NCBI RefSeq assembly: GCF_000717715.1 | Contig: NZ_JOAI01000042.1 | Span: forward strand, 1 to 64,000 | Source of the DNA: Streptomyces sp. NRRL B-24484 | GTDB lineage: Bacteria; Actinomycetota; Actinomycetes; Streptomycetales; Streptomycetaceae | DNA: 64,000 bases | Reading direction: 5' to 3' | Shown here: piece after piece, positions 27,162 through 38,333 of the stretch | Layout of the letters: every line of letters starts with the position of its first letter | Numbering within the stretch: the stretch's first letter is position 1 | Position numbers and translations under genes: made by a program | The notes under the pieces: model-generated | The model's database searches: none | Told to the model about the DNA's origin: nothing | What the model saw: the letters and a program-made list of their open reading frames with translations, nothing else

Positions 27162-27782
27162 ATGAGTGAGCCCTACCTGCGCCATCGCACCGCCCAGGCC
27201 TCCGAGGGCCGGCGCGCACGGGTCTTCCTGGCCGCACCGCTGATGCGGCTCACCGGCCCGGCCGACAGCGTGGTGACGCTGGCCAGCCGCACCCGGCTGA
27301 CCACCCTGCGGACGACCCTGCTGCGCAGCGGCGCAGCCGTCTACAGCGCCCACCACAGCGACGCCTGGACGGTGGCCGGCCGCGCCCCCGAGCCGCGGGT
27401 GCCCTCCGACTTCCGGGCGCTGCAGACCGCCGACCTGGTCTTCGCCTACGTCGGCGCGCCGCTGTCGGCCGGTGTCAGCCTGGAGCTGGGCTGGGCCTCG
27501 GCGCTGCGCAAGCCGATCGTGCTGCTGGTCGACGAGGCGATCACCCACAACCCGCTGATCGCCACCATCGAGCAGGTCGCCCCGGTGCTGCCGCTGGTCT
27601 TCGACGACGGCTGGTCGCAGGACGCCCTGCAGCACACCGTGGAGACCGCGCTGGACTGGGCCGGCATGGCGCTGTCGCTGCGCGAGGGCTTCTGGACGGC
27701 CCCCGGCGAGCAGTTCCCGGTGCCGCGGCAGTCCAAGGGCGACTCGTTCGGCTACTGGTCCCCCGGGATCGCCACCGGCTGA
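27162..27782 (+). CDS. Nucleoside 2-deoxyribosyltransferase-like protein
   Basis: A 206-residue protein of the NDT/DUF4406-like Rossmann fold, which in known members cleaves or binds nucleoside N-glycosidic bonds. Visible are the N-terminal strand RVFLAAPLMRL (about 19-29), a helix with LRTTLLRSGAAVYSAHHSDAW (about 50-70), the acidic site TADLVFAYVGAPLSAGVSLELGWASAL (about 90-116, with the typical Asp and SxGxxxELG motif) and the strand KPIVLLVDE. ATG 27162 has GGAG 6 nt upstream. It is flanked by three paralogous regulators, whose ligand could be a nucleoside-like molecule it modifies; that link is inference. Substrate unknown. Confidence 0.7.
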   Translation: MSEPYLRHRTAQASEGRRARVFLAAPLMRLTGPADSVVTLASRTRLTTLRTTLLRSGAAVYSAHHSDAWTVAGRAPEPRVPSDFRALQTADLVFAYVGAPLSAGVSLELGWASALRKPIVLLVDEAITHNPLIATIEQVAPVLPLVFDDGWSQDALQHTVETALDWAGMALSLREGFWTAPGEQFPVPRQSKGDSFGYWSPGIATG

Positions 27783-27789
27783 CGCGGCG

Positions 27790-28770
27790 TCACTCCGGCC
27801 GTTCCTCGGCCGCGTCGGCGCGCATCTGCCAGCCGAGCTGGAAGAGCGTCTCGGCGCCGTACAGCTCGCGCAGCCGGGCGATGTGGGCGGCCACCGTCCG
27901 CTCGCCGAGCCCGAGCCGGCTCGCGACCGTCCGCTGGGTCAGCCCCTGCGCCAGCAGCCGGCCGACCTGCTCGTGCACCGGGATGCCCTTGCCGTCCTGC
28001 GGGGCGGTGCGCCACTGCACCCGCTCCGCGCGCTCCCAGTCGCGTTCGAAGACGCCGACCAGGTAGCCGACCACCGCCGGGTCCTCGACGAAGGCCGCGC
28101 TGCTGTTGTCGGCCGCCGCGGGGAGCACCGCGATCCGGCGGTCGAAGACCAGCATCCGGGTGAAGGGCTCGGCGAGGATGCGGAACCGGGCGCCGAGCTC
28201 GGTCAGTTCGGCCGCGTAGTCGGCCGTCGCCTCGTCCAGCCGCGCGCCCGGGTGGTAGACGGTGCGCAGCGTGGCGCCGCGGGCCAGGAAGGCCCGGGCG
28301 CGGTCCCGGCCGGCCGCCAGGTGCCCGGCCGGGCGGGCGCCGCCGGGCTGGAGCGCCAGCGCCTCCTCGCGGGTGTCCGCCTCCAGTTGCAGGAGGCGGT
28401 GCCGGATCTGGCCGAAGCCGTGGACGTGCTGGACCTCGCCCGTCCGGTCGACCCTCGGCGGGGTGGCGTCGTAGGCCTGGGCCAGGTCCTCCAGCGCGCC
28501 GGGCGTCTGCTCGGCGCGGATCAGCATCCGGGTGCCGGCCGAGCGCAGTTCGGCGCTGAGCCGGTCGCTGACCGTCCGGGGGTTCACCGCGGTGAGCGAG
28601 GCGTCCTCGGCGTGGTGCACCAGGAAGCCCAGCTCGACCAGCCGGAGCACCGCCTCCGGGTTCTCCGCCAGGGCGTCGCGGAACATCACCCGGCCGCCCT
28701 GGGCCAGGACGGCCCGGTAGAGGGCCCGCTCCTCCTCGTTCGGGAGCGCTCCCGTGCCGCCGTCAGCCAT
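27790..28770 (-). CDS. TrmB/LuxR-type regulator, paralogue 2
   Basis: A 326-residue transcription factor with the same layout as paralogues 1 and 3: N-terminal winged helix (EEERALYRAVLAQGGRVMF), effector domain with RGATLRTVYHPGARLDEAT and ILAEPFTRMLVFDRRIAVLP, and C-terminal LuxR HTH (LLAQGLTQRTVASRLGLGER). ATG 28770 follows GGGGAG. It converges on the deoxyribosyltransferase-like gene with 7 bp between the stops, and lies 98 bp downstream of paralogue 3. Its DNA is clearly similar to paralogue 3 in the HTH region, so the pair arose by tandem duplication. Confidence 0.85.
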   Translation of the reverse strand: MADGGTGALPNEEERALYRAVLAQGGRVMFRDALAENPEAVLRLVELGFLVHHAEDASLTAVNPRTVSDRLSAELRSAGTRMLIRAEQTPGALEDLAQAYDATPPRVDRTGEVQHVHGFGQIRHRLLQLEADTREEALALQPGGARPAGHLAAGRDRARAFLARGATLRTVYHPGARLDEATADYAAELTELGARFRILAEPFTRMLVFDRRIAVLPAAADNSSAAFVEDPAVVGYLVGVFERDWERAERVQWRTAPQDGKGIPVHEQVGRLLAQGLTQRTVASRLGLGERTVAAHIARLRELYGAETLFQLGWQMRADAAEERPE

Positions 28771-28868
28771 GCCGCTCTCCCCGCTGTGACCGTCCCATGG
28801 AGATAGAGCGCCTGCGGGCGGAAAACGTCACAGGACATGTCAGCCGCGGCGGTGCCGCGCGGGGCCGG

Positions 28869-29843
28869 TCAGTCACGGCGGCTCCCCCGCATCAGCCAGC
28901 CGAGCTGGAAGAGGGTCTGGGCGCCGTACCGCTCGCGCAGCCGGGAGATGTGCCCGGCGACGGTGCGCTCGCTGAGCCCGAGCCGGGTGGCGACGGCCCG
29001 CTGGGTGAGCCCCTGGGCGAGCAGCCGTCCGACCCGGTTCGCGGCGGAGGCGGCAACGGCGGGTGCGTCGACCTCGGCCCACTGGACGACGTCGGCCCGG
29101 GCCCAGTCGCGTTCGAAGGTCTTCACCAGGATGGCGACGGCCGCCGGGTCGGAGATGAAGGCCGCGCGGCTGTAGTCGTCGGCGGCGGGGACGACGGCGA
29201 CCGAGCGGTCGATGATCAGCATCCGCTCGAAGGACTCGTCGAGGACGCGCAGTCCGGCGCCCTGCTCGGTGAGCTCGGCGGCGTATCCCAGCGTCCAGGG
29301 CTCGGCGAGGACCTGCGGCTGGTAGAGGGTGCGCATCCGGGCGCCGCGCTGGACGAGGGCCAGGTCCTGGTGCCGGGCGAGGGTTATGGTGGCCGGCTGC
29401 CGGGGGCCGGGCTGGGCGGTGAGCATCTCCTGCTTGCAGTCGGAGACGAGTTCGGCGATCCGGTGGCGGATCCGCTCGCGGCCGTCGACGTAGGTGGCGC
29501 GCTGCGGGTCGTCGCTCTGCCGCGGGAGCGAGTCGTACGCCCGGGTGAGCGGGTCGAGGTCGGCGGGCAGGCGCTCGGCCCGCCAGAGCAGGTCCGCGGC
29601 GGCGGAGCGCATCTCGGAGCCGATCCGGTCGCCGACCGCCCGCGGGCTGACCGCCACGTAGGCGCCGTCGATCGGATTGGGCACCAGCAGGCCGACCCGG
29701 ACGAGCTGCTCGACCGCGGCGCGGTCCTGCTCGGGGACGGTGGACAGCGGAATCCGGCCGCCGCGCGCGAGCACGGCGAGGTAGAGCCCGCGTCCCGCCT
29801 CGTCGGGCAGTCCGGAGCTCCGGTCCGTCGGTTCCGCAGCCAC
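28869..29843 (-). CDS. TrmB/LuxR-type regulator, paralogue 3
   Basis: A 324-residue member of the same family: winged helix DEAGRGLYLAVLARGGRIPL, effector domain with QRGARMRTLYQPQVLAEP and VLDESFERMLIIDRSVAVVP, HTH LLAQGLTQRAVATRLGLSER and the shared FQLGW near the end. GTG 29843 with GGGAG upstream is the start. Compared with paralogue 2 the effector domain is more diverged than the HTH, which suggests that the three proteins read different ligands but could bind similar DNA. An 855-bp non-coding region lies upstream. Confidence 0.85.
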   Translation of the reverse strand: MAAEPTDRSSGLPDEAGRGLYLAVLARGGRIPLSTVPEQDRAAVEQLVRVGLLVPNPIDGAYVAVSPRAVGDRIGSEMRSAAADLLWRAERLPADLDPLTRAYDSLPRQSDDPQRATYVDGRERIRHRIAELVSDCKQEMLTAQPGPRQPATITLARHQDLALVQRGARMRTLYQPQVLAEPWTLGYAAELTEQGAGLRVLDESFERMLIIDRSVAVVPAADDYSRAAFISDPAAVAILVKTFERDWARADVVQWAEVDAPAVAASAANRVGRLLAQGLTQRAVATRLGLSERTVAGHISRLRERYGAQTLFQLGWLMRGSRRD

Positions 29844-30698
29844 CTCGAAGTCTCCCTGCCGAACTTTCCCCTCAGTGTCGGATCATGATCTCAACAAGTT
29901 CGGATCGGGAGGGATTCGGTACCCCGTTTCGACGCGTCCCCCGGCCCGGCGCGCACGGAGCGCGCCGGACCGGGGGACCCGTCATGTCACGCCGTTGCCG
30001 AAGGCGCTTCCGGCGAGGCGGAGCAGCAACGCCTCGCCGAGTCCGGTTCCGGGGGCCATCACCACACATGGCGTCCCGGCCGGCGCTCTTCCCCCCGCGG
30101 CAGCGGCGCGGACGCACCACCACCCACACTGAAGAGCAAGTCACCGTCCCTCGGGCTGCGGTTGCCCGGACGGCTGGCGTGGTTCCACCCTCACAGCGTG
30201 ACGGCCGAGTCACAAGTGGCCACCGCCTGCAGGTTTCCGCAAGTGCAGGAACTTGCAGTCCCCGGCGCGGCGGGCGGAACGGGAATCTCCGGTCCGCCGG
30301 ACATCCGGGTGTCCGCCCGGGGTGCGGTGCCCACCAAACGTCCATTCGGCGTCCGTGAGGCCTCCACACGACCGATCCCCCCCTGCGGTGGAATGCGCGC
30401 GTCCGCCGGCCGCCGGGCGCCGGATCGTACACGCGGTCGAATCCCTGACGCCGCGGGGAGCCGCTCCCACCTGGGCGGCAGCCGTCCGGTGGCACCGCGT
30501 GCCATCACACCCCGGGCGCCTGTCCGAATACCCCGGAATGGCCGCCGCGGGATTCGTGCACCGAGCATCTCCGGGCGGATTCCCGCCGTCCGCTCCGGCC
30601 GCGCCGGAAGGACGCGGCGAGAAACCGCAATTCGCCGTCCGGTGTGTTCCGCGCCACGTCGCCGAAGTCCCGCCGCGGCCGGCCGCACGGGCCGGCGT
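29844..30698 (+). other. Long intergenic region, no supported gene
   Basis: These 855 bp upstream of regulator 3 contain only frames with random, Arg/Pro-rich translations. The one structured element I see is GCAAGT-N6-ACTTGC at 30239-30256, preceded by the palindrome CCTGCAGG (30226-30233) and followed by CTTGCAG; the cluster could be an operator. A decayed gene or a short peptide gene cannot be excluded. Confidence 0.45.
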
Positions 30699-31943
30699 TC
30701 AGCGATTCCGCACCGGCTCCGCCGGACAGGCCGCCGCCCGCCAGGTGGCCGGGAGCGCGGCCGCGGTGCGCAGGGCGGCCACCGCCCAGGCCCCGAGCAG
30801 CAGCGCGTAGAGGGCCGCGGAGAGCGCGGCGAAGCCGCCGAAGCCGGTGTGCCGGGCCAGCGCCGCCGCCCCGGTCACCAGGGTGCCGACCGGGAAGGTG
30901 AAGGCCCACCAGGTCATCGCGAACGGCATCCCGGCGCGCAGGGCGCGCAGGTTCGCGGCGACCGCCGGGACGAGCCAGAGCAGGGCGAAGCCGAGCACCG
31001 CCACGCCGTACAGGACGGAGAGCGCCCGGGCGGACCCGGCGAGCGCCGGGGCCGCGGTGCGGGCGGCGTCCGCCAGCCCGCCCGCCGCGGTGGTCGACTG
31101 GCCGAGCGGGCCGAGGACGAGGAAGAGCGAGGGGGTGAGCACCGGGGCGAGCCGCCCGTGCACCAGCCCGGCGAAGACCACCGGCAGCACCAGCGCCACA
31201 CCGAGCAGACCGGCGCCGAACAGGGCACAGCCGGCGTACAGCAGCACCGGCCGCGAGGGCTCCGGCAGGTGCGGGACCAGCGCCGCGGCGGCGGAGGCGG
31301 CGACCAGGGGCGCGACCGCGGGCAGCAGCCAGGTCGGGTTGGTCTCACGGGCCGCCGTCCGGTGCCGGGTGATCATCAGGTACGGGACGCCTGCCGCCAC
31401 GGCGACCGCGTACAGGGCGCCCGCGCACCAGAGCACCAGGTCGACGGCGACCGCGGCGCGGGTGCCCAGCACCGGGGCGCCCGCCACCAGGGTGGCGTGC
31501 CCGACCGCGAGCAGCGCCATCGGCGGACAGCCCTGGAAGACGGCGGTGGCCGGCTCGTCCAGCAGTTGGGCGCGGACGGCGCCGGGATGGCGGACCAGCT
31601 GCACCGCGCGGGCCGCCGTGACGGCCGCCAGCGCCGCGACCGCGACCAGCCAGACGGCCGCCGCGAAGGCCGCCCGCCCGGGCAGGCCCACCGGAACGGC
31701 GGTGGCCCCGGTGGCGACGATCGCGGTGCCCATCACCGCCGCGTACCAGTTCGGGCCGAGCCGGCCGAGGCCGGGCCGCGCCGGCGCGGCCGCAGGCCCG
31801 TCCCCGGTGACGCCGGCGCCCGTGACGCCGGTGCTCGTGACGTCGGCGTCCGTGATGTGGGCGTTCGCGGGATCGGCGGGCTGCGGGGCTGCGTCCGGCG
31901 GCGCTGCCGGGGCAAGGTGCGGTGCGGCGGTGAGGGTGGGCAT
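30699..31943 (-). CDS. TDT-family transporter (tellurite-resistance/dicarboxylate type)
   Basis: A 414-residue membrane protein with about ten helices. The core is typical of TDT transporters: GPNWYAAVMGTAIVATGA (about 53-70), then LVLWCAGALYAVAVAAGVPY, NPTWLLPAVAPLVAAS, LGPLGQSTTAA and MTWWAFTFPVGTLVTG (about 348-363). Known relatives move malate, sulfite or tellurite. The first 45 residues are a non-conserved hydrophilic Thr/Val/Gly segment. ATG 31943 follows GGAGG. A LysR gene is divergently oriented 70 bp away and is the likely regulator. Substrate not deducible. Confidence 0.85.
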   Translation of the reverse strand: MPTLTAAPHLAPAAPPDAAPQPADPANAHITDADVTSTGVTGAGVTGDGPAAAPARPGLGRLGPNWYAAVMGTAIVATGATAVPVGLPGRAAFAAAVWLVAVAALAAVTAARAVQLVRHPGAVRAQLLDEPATAVFQGCPPMALLAVGHATLVAGAPVLGTRAAVAVDLVLWCAGALYAVAVAAGVPYLMITRHRTAARETNPTWLLPAVAPLVAASAAAALVPHLPEPSRPVLLYAGCALFGAGLLGVALVLPVVFAGLVHGRLAPVLTPSLFLVLGPLGQSTTAAGGLADAARTAAPALAGSARALSVLYGVAVLGFALLWLVPAVAANLRALRAGMPFAMTWWAFTFPVGTLVTGAAALARHTGFGGFAALSAALYALLLGAWAVAALRTAAALPATWRAAACPAEPVRNR

Positions 31944-32013
31944 GGCAGCAGCCTCCGCCGCGGGCCGTCCGGCCGGTAGCCGTCCACGATCTATGAGGGC
32001 ATAACCTGGCTCT

Positions 32014-32928
32014 ATGCCTCTCTCGTCGCGCGTCCCCGACATCGGCGCCCTGGAGCTGTTGCTGGCCGTCGCCCGGCTGGGCAGCGTCGGACGGGCCGCC
32101 GCCGAGCTCGGGGTGAGCCAGCCCGCCGCGAGCGCCCGGATCCGGGGCATGGAGCGGCAGATCGGCGTCGCACTGCTGGAGCGCTCCCCGCGCGGCTCGC
32201 GGCCCACCGAGGCCGGGCAGCTGGTGGTCGAGTGGGCGCGCAACGTGGTCGAGGCGGCGCAGGCCCTGGACGCCGGAATCGACGCGCTGCGCGGCCGCCG
32301 GGACGCCCGGCTGGTGGTGGTGGCCAGCCTGACCGTCGCCGAGTACCTGATGCCGGGGTGGCTGCTGGCCCTGAACGAGGTCAGCCCGGACACCGCGGTG
32401 ACGCTGCGGACGGCGAACTCGGCGGACGTGGCGGCGCACGTCCTGGCCGGCGACGCCGACCTCGGCTTCGTGGAGGGCGCGGGCACCCCGCCGGGACTGG
32501 CCGGGGCGGTGGTGGCCGCCGACCGGCTGGTCGTGGTGGTGGCGCCGCAGCACCCCTGGGCGCGCCGCCGCAGACCGCTCACCCCCGCCGAGCTGTCGGC
32601 CACCCCGCTGGTGCTCCGGGAGCCGGGCTCGGGCACCCGCGAGGTCCTCGACCAGGCGCTCGCCCCGCACGGCGGGACGGCACCGCCCCGTCTGGAGCTC
32701 GCCTCCTCGACCGCGTTGAAGGCGGCCGCGATGACCGGCGCCGGGCCGGTCTGCCTCTCCGAACTGGCCGTCGTCGAGGAGCTGGCGACCCGTCGCCTGG
32801 TGGCGGTGCCGGTGGAGGGGCTGGACCTGCACCGGCCGCTGCGGGCGGTCTGGCCGGTCGGCCGGCGGCCCGCCGGCCCCGCGCGGCTGCTGCTTGGTCT
32901 GACCAGGGAGCCCGCCCGGCGCGGATGA
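32014..32928 (+). CDS. LysR-family regulator, divergent from the TDT transporter
   Basis: A 304-residue LysR protein. HTH at about 10-70 (LELLLAVARLGSVGRAAAEL, SQPAASARIRGMERQIG), then the periplasmic-binding-like effector domain (about 95-300; ARLVVVASLTVAEYLMPGW, HVLAGDADLGFVEGAGTPPG). The ATG has no ribosome site but a TAACCT box 6 nt before it (32002-32007), indicating leaderless expression. The 70-bp divergent promoter region shared with the transporter gene makes transporter control very likely, as is usual in this family. Confidence 0.92.
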   Translation: MPLSSRVPDIGALELLLAVARLGSVGRAAAELGVSQPAASARIRGMERQIGVALLERSPRGSRPTEAGQLVVEWARNVVEAAQALDAGIDALRGRRDARLVVVASLTVAEYLMPGWLLALNEVSPDTAVTLRTANSADVAAHVLAGDADLGFVEGAGTPPGLAGAVVAADRLVVVVAPQHPWARRRRPLTPAELSATPLVLREPGSGTREVLDQALAPHGGTAPPRLELASSTALKAAAMTGAGPVCLSELAVVEELATRRLVAVPVEGLDLHRPLRAVWPVGRRPAGPARLLLGLTREPARRG

Positions 32929-32967
32929 ACAACGGGTGACGGGACGGGCAGCCACTGGACCCGGAGG

Positions 32968-32988
32968 GTTGAGCGAACTAGACTCAAC
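32968..32988 (+). promoter_or_regulatory. HAIR operator upstream of clpB (HspR site)
   Basis: GTTGAGC-N7-ACTCAAC, an almost perfect HAIR element with correct 7-nt spacing, 56 bp before the clpB start. It matches the sites at dnaK and supports HspR control of clpB. Confidence 0.88.
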
Positions 32989-33044
32989 TTACTGGATGCT
33001 GAACGAGGCAGACTCGATGCCCGAACGGAAGGAGCACGCCACCA

Positions 33045-35648
<2,604 letters not shown>

Positions 35649-35685
35649 CCCGCCCGCCGGCCGGGTCCGCCCCGGCCGGCGCGGG

Positions 35686-36546
35686 TCAGGCCCCGACCGT
35701 CCCGGTGAGCCGCACCGCCTGCTCGGCGACCGACTCCCGGTAGGCCGCCAGCCGCTCCTGGTGGGCGGCGATCAGCTGCCGCTGGTAGCCGGCCAGCACC
35801 GCGAACCAGATCCCGGCGAGGTTGCCGGCCGCGGTGCAGCGCTCGTCCGCGGTGGCCGCGGCCAGCTCCTCGGCGGTCGGCCGGCCGGGGCCGTGGTAGC
35901 GGGCGACCAGCCCGTCCGGGGTGGTGTCGGCGAAGCCCGCGTCCTTCATGCAGACCGTCCAGGCCCTGGTGGCCGCGACCACCCTGGCGTCCCGGCCGGT
36001 CGCGTCCAACGACTGCCCGAACAGCTCGTTCACCAGCTCGGACCCGGCTCCGTCGGCCGGCCGGACGGCGGTCAGCGCCTTCTTCACGCACTCCTGGGCC
36101 GCCGCGCCCTCCGCCTCGGAGGCCGGCGGCCTCGGCGTGCGCACCGGCGCGGCCGCGGTCGGGCCGTGGAAGCCCTGCACCGCGGCCACCTCCGCCCGCA
36201 GGTAGCCGAAGGCCCCGGCCGGCAGCGCCGACGCGTCGGGGACGGCACCGCCGCCGTCCAGGGCGTCGTCCCTGGTGAAGTCCGCCCAGCCGGCGGCGTG
36301 CATGCAGTCGGCGGTCAGGGCGCGGACGGCCTGCTCCTGCCGGGCGCTCTGCTCGCGGTCCGCCCCGTACGCCGACAGCGGCAGGGCCAGCATCCCCTCG
36401 CGCCCGGACGGCGGGGCGGCGGGCGTCCCGAGCGGCGGCGGGGTGAGCCCCGGGGCGGCCGTGCCGCCCCCTCCCGCCCCGCACCCCGTCGGTGCGAGCA
36501 GCGCCAGCACCACCGCGGCCGACCGCAGCACGGCGGCCGCCCTCAC
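35686..36546 (-). CDS. Putative exported (lipo)protein coupled to an Xre regulator
   Basis: A 286-residue protein whose start RAAAVLRSAAVVLALLAPTG-C looks like a lipoprotein signal with a suboptimal lipobox (cleavage before Cys 22). A Gly/Pro-rich linker follows. The mature part is helical with several cysteines (DCMHAAGW, QECVKKALTAV, WTVCMKDAGFADT, DERCTAAGNLAG); the repeated C-M-x-x-A-G-(W/F)-A-D pattern suggests an internal duplication. Known Streptomyces proteins of this kind are uncharacterised. GTG 36546 overlaps the stop of the upstream Xre gene as GTGA, so regulator and exported protein are translationally coupled. Confidence 0.7.
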   Translation of the reverse strand: MRAAAVLRSAAVVLALLAPTGCGAGGGGTAAPGLTPPPLGTPAAPPSGREGMLALPLSAYGADREQSARQEQAVRALTADCMHAAGWADFTRDDALDGGGAVPDASALPAGAFGYLRAEVAAVQGFHGPTAAAPVRTPRPPASEAEGAAAQECVKKALTAVRPADGAGSELVNELFGQSLDATGRDARVVAATRAWTVCMKDAGFADTTPDGLVARYHGPGRPTAEELAAATADERCTAAGNLAGIWFAVLAGYQRQLIAAHQERLAAYRESVAEQAVRLTGTVGA

Positions 36547-36830
36547 GCGTGCGCTCCGCTCCCCCGGGCGTGCCCCGTGCCGTCGCGCTTGGCCCGGGCC
36601 AGGCGGTGCAGCTCGGCGCGCTGCGCCTCGGACAGCTGCCAGGTGTGCGCGAGCAGCCGGAGCGTCGAGATCCGCGGGCAGGAGACCCCGCGTTCCAGAT
36701 CGCGGATGGACCGCACGCTCATGCCGGACGCCGCCCCCAGCTCCTCCTGGGTCATCCCCCGGTCCAGCCGGATGCTGCGCAGCAGCGTCCCCAGCCGGTC
36801 CTGCGGCGCCCCCGCCCCGAAATCCCCCAC
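36543..36830 (-). CDS. Xre-family helix-turn-helix protein
   Basis: A 95-residue DNA-binding protein; the HTH spans about 12-70 (LGTLLRSIRLDRGMTQEEL, GMSVRSIRDLERG, LRLLAHTWQLSEAQRAELHR). GTG 36830 has GAGGAG 7 nt upstream; longer in-frame extensions lack coding character. The stop overlaps the start of the exported protein gene, which suggests a signal-transduction pair. Similar small HTH proteins in Streptomyces precede domains or partners that vary widely. Confidence 0.8.
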   Translation of the reverse strand: MGDFGAGAPQDRLGTLLRSIRLDRGMTQEELGAASGMSVRSIRDLERGVSCPRISTLRLLAHTWQLSEAQRAELHRLARAKRDGTGHARGSGAHA

Positions 36831-37123
36831 CGCACGACTCCTCGTCAGTCGACGCACCCAACCGGACGTCCGGCGGCGCCGGTTGTCACCGCCGGGAGGG
36901 TTGCACCGCAAACTAACCGCCGCCGTGGCAGGCGGCAACGCGTTCACATCGGCCGCCGCGTGACATGAATCACTCAAGAATCTGGTTTGTCCGTACCGAC
37001 CGGTCGTTCTGCCGTCCAACGTCCTGACAACCACCTGGCCCGGCCGGCGGCGCGGTTGCGAAACTCCCGTCCGCCACGACCGACCGGCCGGCCCGTCCGG
37101 CCCCGCACAGGAACGGTGACCGC

Positions 37124-37477
37124 ATGACACGCCGATGGAAGCAGGCCGCCCTCACCGCGGCGGCCGCCGCGGCCCTCGTCCTCGCCCTCCCCGCCACCGG
37201 GGCCTCGGCGATCAACCGGGTCAGCTGCAACGGACGGACCGACTTCGTCAACATCTACAACTACGGGTGGTCCGGCCACCTGTGCTTCGCCAACGCGGGC
37301 TACGCCGACGTGACCATCTACAACGTCGACAACATCTACTCCGGCAACAACCTGCTGTACTACTACACCAGCCTGAACGGCGGGGTGACCCGGCACCTCG
37401 ACCCGTGGACCTGGGAGGACGACCACTACTACGACAACGGGGCCGAGGGCACCGTGCGCTGGCTGCAGATCTTCTGA
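37124..37477 (+). CDS. Secreted beta/gamma-crystallin-like small protein
   Basis: A 117-residue exported protein: basic MTRRWK, hydrophobic core and ATGASA cleavage site (about residue 29), then a Tyr/Asn-rich beta domain (SCNGRTDFVNIYNYGW, LCFANAGYADVTIYNVDNI, SGNNLLYYYT). Two cysteines (about 35 and 54) can form one disulfide. The pattern resembles Streptomyces single-domain beta/gamma-crystallins, which bind Ca2+ in some members. The canonical D/N-D/N-x-x-S/T-S motif is not clearly seen, so calcium binding is uncertain. Monocistronic. Confidence 0.65.
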   Translation: MTRRWKQAALTAAAAAALVLALPATGASAINRVSCNGRTDFVNIYNYGWSGHLCFANAGYADVTIYNVDNIYSGNNLLYYYTSLNGGVTRHLDPWTWEDDHYYDNGAEGTVRWLQIF

Positions 37478-37616
37478 CCTGGGCGACCGTTCGGCGGCGG
37501 AGCGCCCCGCCGCCGCCCGGGAGACCCTGTGCCCGCGGCCGCGGATGAGGCAGGATGGGACATGGAGGCGGTCTCTCATCGCCGACCACCCCCCGCGCTG
37601 TGAGATTGAGGACCCC

Positions 37617-38171
37617 ATGAGCATCGACCCGTCGTCCATCCCGTCGTTCGGCGCGCCCCAGCCGCCGCAGGGCGGTCAGCCCGGCGGCGCCCCGTCCGGC
37701 CCCCCGCCGGTGATCGTGCCGGACCAGAACCTGGTGGCCCAGCTGCTCGACCAGATGCAGCTGAAGCACGTGATCGACGAGGAGGGCGACCTCACCGCTC
37801 CCTGGGACGGCTTCCGCGTCTACTACATGTTCCGCGGCGACCAGAAGGAGCTCTTCGCGGTCCGCGCCTTCTACGACCGCGCGTACGACCTGGGGCGCAA
37901 GGGCGAGATCCTCGACCTCGTCGACGAGTGGAACCGCGAGACCCTCTGGCCGAAGGTCTACACCCACACCCACGAGGACGGCGTCGTCCGCCTGATCGGC
38001 GAGTCGCAGATGATCGTCGGCACCGGTGTGAGCCTGGAGTACTTCGTCACCACCACCGCGAACTGGACCCAGGCCTCGGTCGGCTTCGAGCAGTGGATGA
38101 TCGAGCGCCTCGGCCTGCAGGACGACATCGAGGAGGGCGACAAGCCCGAGGACGGCGGCGAGGACGCCTGA
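37617..38171 (+). CDS. YbjN-domain protein
   Basis: A 184-residue cytoplasmic protein with a Pro/Gly-rich leader (1-35) and a YbjN/type III chaperone-like fold (about 38-165; LLDQMQLKHVIDEEGDLT, FYDRAYDLGRKGEILDLVDE, WNRETLWPKVYTH, EYFVTTTANWTQASVGF) plus an acidic tail. The function of actinobacterial YbjN proteins is unknown; a chaperone-like or regulatory role is commonly proposed. ATG 37617 follows GAGG. It is found beside the DapC-like aminotransferase, and the two may be co-transcribed. Confidence 0.85.
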   Translation: MSIDPSSIPSFGAPQPPQGGQPGGAPSGPPPVIVPDQNLVAQLLDQMQLKHVIDEEGDLTAPWDGFRVYYMFRGDQKELFAVRAFYDRAYDLGRKGEILDLVDEWNRETLWPKVYTHTHEDGVVRLIGESQMIVGTGVSLEYFVTTTANWTQASVGFEQWMIERLGLQDDIEEGDKPEDGGEDA

Positions 38172-38333
38172 TCCCGCCCCGCTCCCGCGGTCGGGCCCGC
38201 ACTCCGGTACGCCGGGGTGCGGGCCCGACCCGTTCCCGGCCGCGCCGCGGTCCGCCCCGGCGAAGGACCCTGGGAAGCGCCCGGCCCGGGCACTACGGTG
38301 GGCGCAGCCGCCGACGACACCGCTGGAGACGCC

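Noticed and set aside
29872..30495. 207-codon minus-strand frame in the long intergenic region
   Set aside because: Its composition is dominated by Arg, Pro and Gly without secondary-structure pattern, ribosome site or family resemblance; overlapping frames look equally random.
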